From: Tubiluchus corallicola
Lineage: Eukaryota; Priapulida; Priapulimorpha; Priapulimorphida; Tubiluchidae
DNA: 64,000 bases
Assembly (NCBI GenBank): GCA_030141605.1
Contig: JAQGDQ010000106.1
Coordinates: 490,661-554,660, forward strand
Direction of reading: 5' to 3'
Under the pieces are notes generated by a model. The model was not told the origin of the DNA. It searched no databases and saw nothing but the letters and a program-made list of their open reading frames with translations. Each line of letters opens with the position of its first letter. Position 1 is the stretch's first letter. This document shows, in pieces, positions 57,797-64,000 of this stretch. The position numbers and the translations under genes are program-made.

Positions 57797-60639
57797 CTAA
57801 CTTTTCTTGTCAACACAGCATGTGTCTAGATGCAATTCATTTTTAACCTCAATATTGTTGTTATTAGTGGGGCTAATAGAACGAAGAGGCACTATATTCG
57901 ATGTTACTCCAGCTAGTCTGAGTAAAGCATCAGCACCGGGCACGGTATCCGAGTCATTGCTGGGGACTGTGGTAGACACAATAACATCCGTGCTTGATGG
58001 TGGAACTGATTCAGAGCTCATATTAAACATGGATCTAACATCAGACATGGGTGTGGCTATTCCAGCAAGGTTTAGCAAAGCATCCGCCCCTTCTGTTTTC
58101 TTCTTCTCGTCCTCTTCATCTTTTAGCCGCTTCCGTTTTCCTGGCGACGATGTAGCCGAATCACTGTCCGTATATTCACTGATCTCGCTGTCCGTATCAC
58201 AGTCTGAGCCAAAATCGAACTCTTCATCAATAGATGATGTGGGAGATGAGCAATGATGGCTTTGCTCTGCATCTTCTGCTACGCTGTACGTGTGATCATC
58301 GTATGGACTGTGAGTGACCACCAGTGGTCTTTTTCGCTTAGGTCTAAATAATAAAAAATTATCAAAAAGTAAGAAGTAGTAGTAATAGTTTGGTGCTTAG
58401 TGAGTGGAGTGAGTGAGTGTAAGTAAATCATACAGGTGCTACAAGTTTCAGTTATATCCATTTTATTGTCATAATTAATGGAATGTTTAGGAGTTCCAAC
58501 AAACACACAGTATTGTAGCAGCACTTCAAAGAAAAGATCTAAAGGCCCATTTCTTACAAGCGTCTGGACATTTAAGTTAACATAGAATCAAAATCACACT
58601 AGACGATTTTGTCTGAATGTCCTGCTAAACAGATAGCACAGAAATAAAACTTTCTGAAAATTGCCATATGTTTTTCAGGTAGCACACAATTGCACTGTTA
58701 AGTATGGTAGAATGTTTGGACCAACCAACCCCATTAAACACAAAGTCACTACTGCCTAAAATAAAGGGTGGGCAAACTTGTTGGACTAAGGGCCATTTTG
58801 ATATAACTATGATCAATGGGGGGAGGGAGGAGACACACTTAAAACTTGGATTCAATCTTAAGGCTTTTACACTGTTAATTTTGTTAGATAAAGGTCATTG
58901 ATATGGTGATAAAAAGACATAATAAAAAATATAATTCTTTAGTTACGGAAGCCAGTTACACAGGTTTGTTTACTTCACTGCTATGGCCATGGAAAACATT
59001 TTAGAAAATTTAACCAGTAAGACTTACAAACAACAGTTGTATGTTCATAAAATTACCACTGATGATGACAGCAGCAGCTAGTCGAAACGTTTGGCACGAT
59101 TTTAACTTTTTAATATAAAAGTTTTTAACAAAGTAGTGTTGTTTTTACCTATTTAATATTTAACATTAGTACTCAATAACAAACAACTATTTGTTTAATT
59201 ACAAGATTCTGTTTTGGTAACACACCATAAGAAGTTATTGTCAAACGTGCAAAAGTCAATGTGGCCCAGTTAAAAAGCAACTACGTAGTGACATTTCTGA
59301 ACCATAATAAATGACTGTTTTTAAGCTTAAATTTAACAAAAATGTAACAGCCTTCATGAGTTTTTACACAAGAATTTTAATGAGATAAAAACTGACCACA
59401 GCTTTTAACTATTTTCTTGAAATCTGGTGCAAGATTACTAGTTGAAATTTGCATAGCTGCAGGCAAGTTGGAATCCCACAAAACAGATCTATTTTTGCAT
59501 TTGTTGATTTTTAAACAAGAAAATGTCCATTCATAAATATATATGGACCCAAACAATGAAAATATTTTTGTAGCAAAGTTTCTCAACTGAGCAAATTTTC
59601 CGACAGAAAGTGAGCCATAAAATTCAATCAGGGAAACTGACTTAAAAGGCTCTGTCAGTACATGGTCTGCCTGCAGGTCAGTTAGCTGCAGTTGAATGTT
59701 CTCAGGTGCTGAATCAACTTCTGCACTGAACAAAGGCCCCATGCTTTTGAAATCTGTGAACCTTCTCACAGATTCCTCTCTCAAGGCATCCACCTGTTCC
59801 TTGAATTTTGCAGCAAGATTTTTGTAATGTTTCAGAACAAGGTCGCAACGGGTACATGTCCTAGTTGACTTTTTGGAAATAAAATACTAGTCAGCAGGCC
59901 ATAGTTTGCCTACCCCTACTCTACAGTGTTAGGCTGCATTTATACAGCAACATATAATATCAAACATTTACAGACTGACACTGATATGCACAGATGTATA
60001 TAAAAAATCACACAGCTGAAATAATCCAGAATTTACCTGTAATGCCTGACTTTCTCTAAAACACCTCTGCTATTTCTTCTCCACAGATTGACTGGAAACG
60101 GAGAACGTTTTCCTAAAATACGCAAATGATTAGCCTTTTGCAGTAAATATACCAAATATGTTGTATATACCTGGTGTAAATAGCCACAACAAGCGCAGCA
60201 AACATTTAGTTAACAGTTAAAATCGTGTTTCAAAAATAGTTGTGCTTTTTCACACACCTTGGTGTTAAAATTGAGTTTTGTGGTTAGCCAGAATTAATGT
60301 ATCTAAAAATGCCTTTGAATGAGTTAAGACCGGCTAACTTGATTACATCAAAATTCAATTCTCAGTGAAACTTTATGAAAAAATTCAACTAAAGAGCTCC
60401 GACAACAAAATATAACAGGTTGAAAATCAAAACGCCGAGAAGGCATTTGTCTATAAAGTGCAATACATTGCAGTAATTATTTAAACATTACTCAGGAATG
60501 AGCGAAAACTAATGAAATCCCATGTTTCTCATTTTAAAATTTGCCCAAAGCTATATCACGTAGATATAAATACTGAAAAACGTACTTTCGTTGGCATGCT
60601 TTAACGATAGCATTGCAGCAGCCGCATCAAAGTCTGACA
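57797..60639 (-). CDS. Unrecognised nuclear-type protein with three A-L-L-like motifs
   Basis: Three exons join in frame: 60639-60586 (54 nt), 60112-60037 (76 nt) and 58343-57797 (547 nt). With one extra A from an upstream exon, the first exon reads ATG TCA GAC, so the start codon is probably split (A/TG) and the protein is 225 aa. It starts SDFDAAAAMLSLKHANE and continues RKRSPFPVNLWRRNSRG, then a basic segment (RPKRKRP) like a nuclear localisation signal. An acidic Ser/Asp region, a second basic cluster (GKRKRLKDEEDEKKK) and two near-copies of a motif, GADALLNLAG and GADALLRLAG, follow. Near the C-terminus EVKNE fits a sumoylation consensus. I do not recognise the family. The motif set suggests a transcriptional regulator or cofactor, by inference only. 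The large intron holds a hAT remnant. Confidence 0.75.
59030..59150 (+). repeat. Palindromic element with hammerhead-like three-way junction, copy 2
   Basis: The core CTGATGATGACAGCAGCAG, then GTCGAAAC and TTGGCACGATTTTAACTTTT, matches copy 1 at 4700-4755. The right arm (to about 59150) is conserved, but the left arm has decayed. It lies inside the span of the hAT remnant, so it is either a nested insertion or part of that element's filler DNA. In this copy the core heptamer is CTGATGA, and the second small stem is CGT/ACG instead of CAT/ATG. Confidence 0.55.
59377..59882 (-). pseudogene. hAT transposase C-terminal fragment (GTF2IRD2-like)
   Basis: About 165 codons are open without a usable start. 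The sequence resembles the C-terminus of transposases domesticated as GTF2IRD2 in vertebrates: a charged helix (HYKNLAAKFKEQVDALREES), then FTDFKSMGPLFSAEVDSAPE, LQLTDLQADHVLTEPFKSVS, and the hAT dimerisation motif with L-F-G-S-x-Y. The usual E-Q/F-S core of this motif is altered to EWTFS. It stops at the terminal FLSH, close to the family's usual SH-like end. Being a fragment inside a TIR-bounded element, it is a relic, not a host gene. Confidence 0.75.
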
Positions 60640-62350
60640 CTGAAATACAAACAGGAAACTGGCATTAAAAACAATGGATATAAACTTGCGTATATAAATT
60701 CAGCACCGAGTTCGCCCAACACAAATGTATCCATTAGAAATTTGGATGATCATTTACAGTAAAACAATATTCCTTGGAAATATTTGTAACTCTGTAAGAT
60801 CAGTAAGGTCACATACACGATATTCAGAGACATATCAAAACAATTATAAATTTATAATGTTAATGCACTGGCTTTTTTGTTTATAAGTAAGATGCTGAAA
60901 TATTAAATGCATTAAGGTTTTTATGCTATACTAACTTCTACTAAATATTTTCCATGAAAATTTTTGAATAAAGTTTGGTCACTGAAGCAAACCAATTGAG
61001 TTATCAAAAAATATGCCACAATACAGTCATGACTTTGAATGTTAATTAATAAGGGTAAAGAAAATGCAAGCTTACTAATGAAAATTAAGAAAGGTTTAAT
61101 AACTGCCGTATAACCAGTAGGGGAAAACAGATATAACAGACATAGAAATGAATAATTAATCTTGTTGGCCTGACTTGACATGGGATTTTTTAAACTGTCA
61201 ATGACCAAAAATCAATTCTTTATTAGTCTTTTCTACTGTATAGTGGCCAGTTTGACAATACCCCCAAAATTGGTTATGGAAGTCCTAAAGCTCAAGCCAA
61301 TTTGAAGTCACTTCTCATTCGGAAGTGAATAAGTCCACGTATAGAAGAGTCTCTTATTCTAGCAGTTTCTTCCCTGAAACATCAGCTCTATAGAATTTTC
61401 TCTTGTTTCTTGTTTCTTGTTTCTATGTCAGTATCTTGTCTCTTCTTCCTTTAATCTCTCTCAGTTTAAGAAACACATCTAGAAACCAGCTTATGACCAC
61501 TTCTTAAATTAACTGACTTCTTTAAAATCTTTTGAAATTGAGTTCTCCGAGTATGTAGCCGGTTACCATAGTGGTTTTGAAACTAAATTTCACGAACTGC
61601 CAAACAGTTTATATTGCTGGTCTGTCACATGTGCGAGGTTTGGTCATGAGTGTGAGTAGTCAGTGTAACAAAACCAGTTTTTCGTTATCCGTAAAGATAC
61701 AGAGAAACTGTGCTACCCAGTAATAACAGCAATTTCCAAATGAAATTGACACATTTCACTAAAGTGCTTCTAATTAAAGTCGGTATCGCACATCAAACTG
61801 ATAATATTGGTGGACTAGCTAAGTTCAATGAGTAAATGTTGGTGGACCAGCTAACTTCAACGAGCATGTAAAACACAGCTAATTATTCCCACTTTGATAT
61901 TTACAACACCGCGTTGATTACATTAATTGAAGTCATTAAGCAAACAACGTCTTCAGTCAATTAAACAGGCAAGTAGGTCAATAGATACTTATTTCTGCCA
62001 GTAAATCTGTAACGACTAAGAGGTATATTTTGCGAGAAAGAGGAAGCGAAAAAGGGCCGACAATCAAAGATCAATATTACATCTTTCATTCTAGCAAAAA
62101 AATAATATCGTCAGCACACCAATAAATGACATTCAAGTGCACTCCTCCTCCAATCCCTACTCAGCACTTAAAACAAGCAAGCCACAAAGCCAAGCGTACA
62201 GTGCTGCCACGTTGCGGGAAACCTAAACTAAGCAAACCAGCGCTGATTTTAAATGAATGAACGCACGGCACTCGGGCTTCCTTAATCAATGCTTTACAAC
62301 TGTGACTGCTCTTCCAGCACTCTGCTGTAACGCGTAACTATGACAACACT
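60640..62350. other. Probable 5' intron/flank of the unrecognised gene
   Basis: Mostly AT-rich non-coding DNA. A first exon ending in A should lie here or further right, but I could not place it with confidence. A small tandem repeat (TTGGTGGACCAGCTAACTTCA, about 61788-61865) and a TCTTGTT run near 61398-61430 are present. GC rises from about 62140. Confidence 0.5.
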
Positions 62351-62440
62351 ATGGCAACAAATGTGCAGCTATTAACCCAGGCAAGCGGCTTCAGATCGAC
62401 TAAGCTGATAAATATAGTAGCCCGTCAGTTTTCCGATAAA
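62351..62440 (+). CDS. Possible first exon encoding a mitochondrial presequence
   Basis: Thirty codons from ATG (context ACACTATGG) encode a basic, Ser/Thr/hydrophobic peptide without acidic residues until position 29. It ends VARQFSDK, with an Arg-Gln-Phe-Ser pattern like mitochondrial cleavage sites. GTAATG follows, a possible splice donor in phase 0. The surrounding 62160-62600 is relatively GC-rich, as expected for a promoter, and it may be head to head with the minus-strand gene. The open frame also reads on to 62566. No downstream exon was identified, so this could be a chance ORF. Confidence 0.3.
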
Positions 62441-62566
62441 GTAATGAAAACTGGATCCGTTCTGAAGCCCGTGGAGAAATTTTTATGTTTTGGCTTCATT
62501 AGAGAAGCCAATCAAAATGGGAAGATAGCGGAAGTGGCATTACTAAAAACGTGGGACCTTTCATAA

Positions 62567-64000
62567 CATTTCAGCTGCCAATAGATAGAGAGACGGGGCA
62601 AATATTTCTCACAGTCCCTGATTAATAATTATTTTCAAAAGGCGCCTAAAATCTCATATTAGCTAACTACTATGAAGTACATCTTTAGGAGGTATTTCAT
62701 TATTCTATTACTCTGTAAATAGGGCAACGAAAATAGGCCTGGTGCGACTGACTTTGCCATGAACAGTACGATCAAGGCAAAAACATACAAACAACATCTG
62801 CATCACTTTTCTGTATTTAAAGGAAAGGCAAGGCTTCTGGGAAGTTAGCTTTATTTAATGTTGTTCATGAAACATGTTAGAAGGATTTAGTGATAAATCC
62901 TCGTGTAATTAGTAAAATCACTTTAAAGTCATAATTATTTCACACTTGGGCGCTCGTACTTGGAAAGCCCATTCTTCCACCAATGACGGCATCACACTGT
63001 CAATTTCCATCAAAAGCATAATGTTTTTTTACGAAGCATTAGATAGCCAATTTTGTGATGCATTGAACGTTAGGTAACCTGCAGAAGTTTCAATTAGTTT
63101 CAGCACAGAAATCTTACAGAAAGCGAAGATGCGCCTATAAAAAGTCAGGAAATCCACCAGTAACATTATAATTTTCAAGCGAACAGTGGCTACCAACGCC
63201 TCTGAAAATTTCTATACAGCGATAGTATAAATTAACTTTATTCTTAATAGAGTTTTGATTAACTAAGTTTAAGTGATAACATTGTGTTAAAATATAGTTA
63301 ATAACCCAACATGTTAAGTAACTTGTTTTTCCTTTAAATATTGTTCCACTTCAAGAATGTAAATCAATGCAAAACAACTTTTCAACAAATTTTTTCTGCA
63401 CAAAAAAACCTGTTTCTGACTTTTTATGCCATTGATTAATTGAATGAATGATCGACAAAGTTAGGTAATGAAAACTGTCAATTAAAATTTTAATGCCAGG
63501 ATTTCATTTCACCTATCAGGAAAAAAGTTAAGACAGTTTAAAAGTTCAATTTTCAGGGTTTGTGGCTGGTTACAAGTACATTACAATACAACAACCAATT
63601 TTAACACCAGATTGCTAATCACAACATCCTAGCTAGTTTTTACTGCTGAGAAATAACAGATGTGTGGACTGTTTTTGTTAAGATTTAGTATTTATCCAGG
63701 CTGAGATTTTGATAGGCAGTTTAATGTGATCAATATATTTAATGCATTGAGTAACAGGAGCTGCCATCAGGTTCCTCATGCCTGCAAAATATGCTGTCAC
63801 TATCCATGTAGTTCTGCTAAAAAGCATATTAAATTTTAGGAAGTACTGAAAATGCAAGAACAAAGAGCACTAACTTGGGAAATTGTTTTCTTAGAATAGT
63901 AAATAGCAAATTAGCTTACTGACACACATCATACTGTAGTAGCACTAACAGCTTATTCAAGGCAAAATTTAAATAGTTTTTTTCTACTTGATATTTTAGT
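62567..64000. other. Right-hand non-coding flank
   Basis: No gene recognised. A minus-strand TTTTGCAG acceptor near 63780 opens a short frame to about 63678, but it matches nothing I know. Confidence 0.5.

Larger units (their letters stand above)
58763..59918 (-). mobile_element. Degenerate hAT transposon with terminal inverted repeats
   Basis: The left end (from 58763, AGGGTGGGCAAACTTGTTGG) and the right end (read on the minus strand from 59918, AGGGGTAGGCAAACTATGGC) are inverted and match the hAT terminal type with GGGC/GGCAAACT and a following GGCC. Between them, a minus-strand reading frame from about 59882 to 59377 encodes the C-terminal hAT dimerisation part of a GTF2IRD2-like transposase, e.g. 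SVSLIEFYGSL, IFSLFGSIYIYEW and LPAAMQISTSNLAPDFKKIV. The N-terminal BED finger and the catalytic core are missing, so the copy is internally deleted and cannot transpose by itself. No matching 8-bp target duplication was found. It sits in an intron of the unrecognised gene. Confidence 0.8.

Noticed and set aside
57807-58256. 149-codon plus-strand open frame
   Set aside because: Antisense to the last exon of the unrecognised gene; the minus-strand frame has consistent splice sites and phase.
63678-63863. Minus-strand frame after a TTTTGCAG acceptor, containing NLMAAPVTQCIKYIDH
   Set aside because: Could be a terminal exon, but no partner exon or family was found, so not called.

Overview
This window is nuclear DNA from an invertebrate animal. 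It is AT-rich, its genes are split by GT-AG introns, it carries interspersed and tandem repeats, and every recognisable protein is metazoan. I cannot name the clade. No bacterial-type operons, CRISPR arrays, rRNA genes or intact tRNA genes were seen.

Layout. (1) 1 to 24374, minus strand: a pecanex gene (co-orthologue of vertebrate PCNX1/2/3). I resolved 32 coding exons; they join into one open frame of 6053 nt (2017 codons plus 2 nt), and the 3' end runs off the left edge. (2) 24375-25856: a head-to-head intergenic region of about 1.5 kb, with CpG-rich patches, a YY1-like motif, a perfect CRE and a probable 5'-UTR splice acceptor. (3) 25857-48987, plus strand: a complete mixed-lineage kinase (MLK, co-orthologue of MAP3K9/10/11/21). 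Its eight coding exons total exactly 3594 nt (1197 aa plus stop). The order is SH3, kinase, leucine zippers, CRIB, and a long Ser-Pro-rich tail. (4) 51749-52087, minus: tubulin cofactor A (TBCA) in a single exon. (5) 52728-54006, minus: PET117, a two-exon 79-aa cytochrome oxidase assembly factor. (6) 57797-60639, minus: an unrecognised acidic/basic nuclear-type protein in three exons (225 aa). It has three A-L-L-like motifs, and its start codon is apparently split across an intron. A remnant hAT transposon lies in its large intron. (7) 60640-64000: mostly non-coding, with one possible first exon encoding a mitochondrial targeting peptide on the plus strand.

The main biological point is the divergent pecanex/MLK pair. 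In human, PCNX1/MAP3K9 (14q24), PCNX2/MAP3K21 (1q42) and PCNX3/MAP3K11 (11q13) are each adjacent and head to head, from memory of the human map. This window therefore looks like the unduplicated ancestral arrangement, which suggests a constrained shared regulatory region. The second point is a short dispersed element present twice (4616-4830 and about 59053-59148). Its RNA would fold into a three-way junction resembling a hammerhead ribozyme, with compensatory changes between the copies but a non-canonical cleavage triplet. Other repeats include a 0.7-kb family shared by introns of the two large genes, tRNA-derived SINE-like pieces, two MITE-like elements with unusual repeated-unit termini, and several recent tandem duplications.
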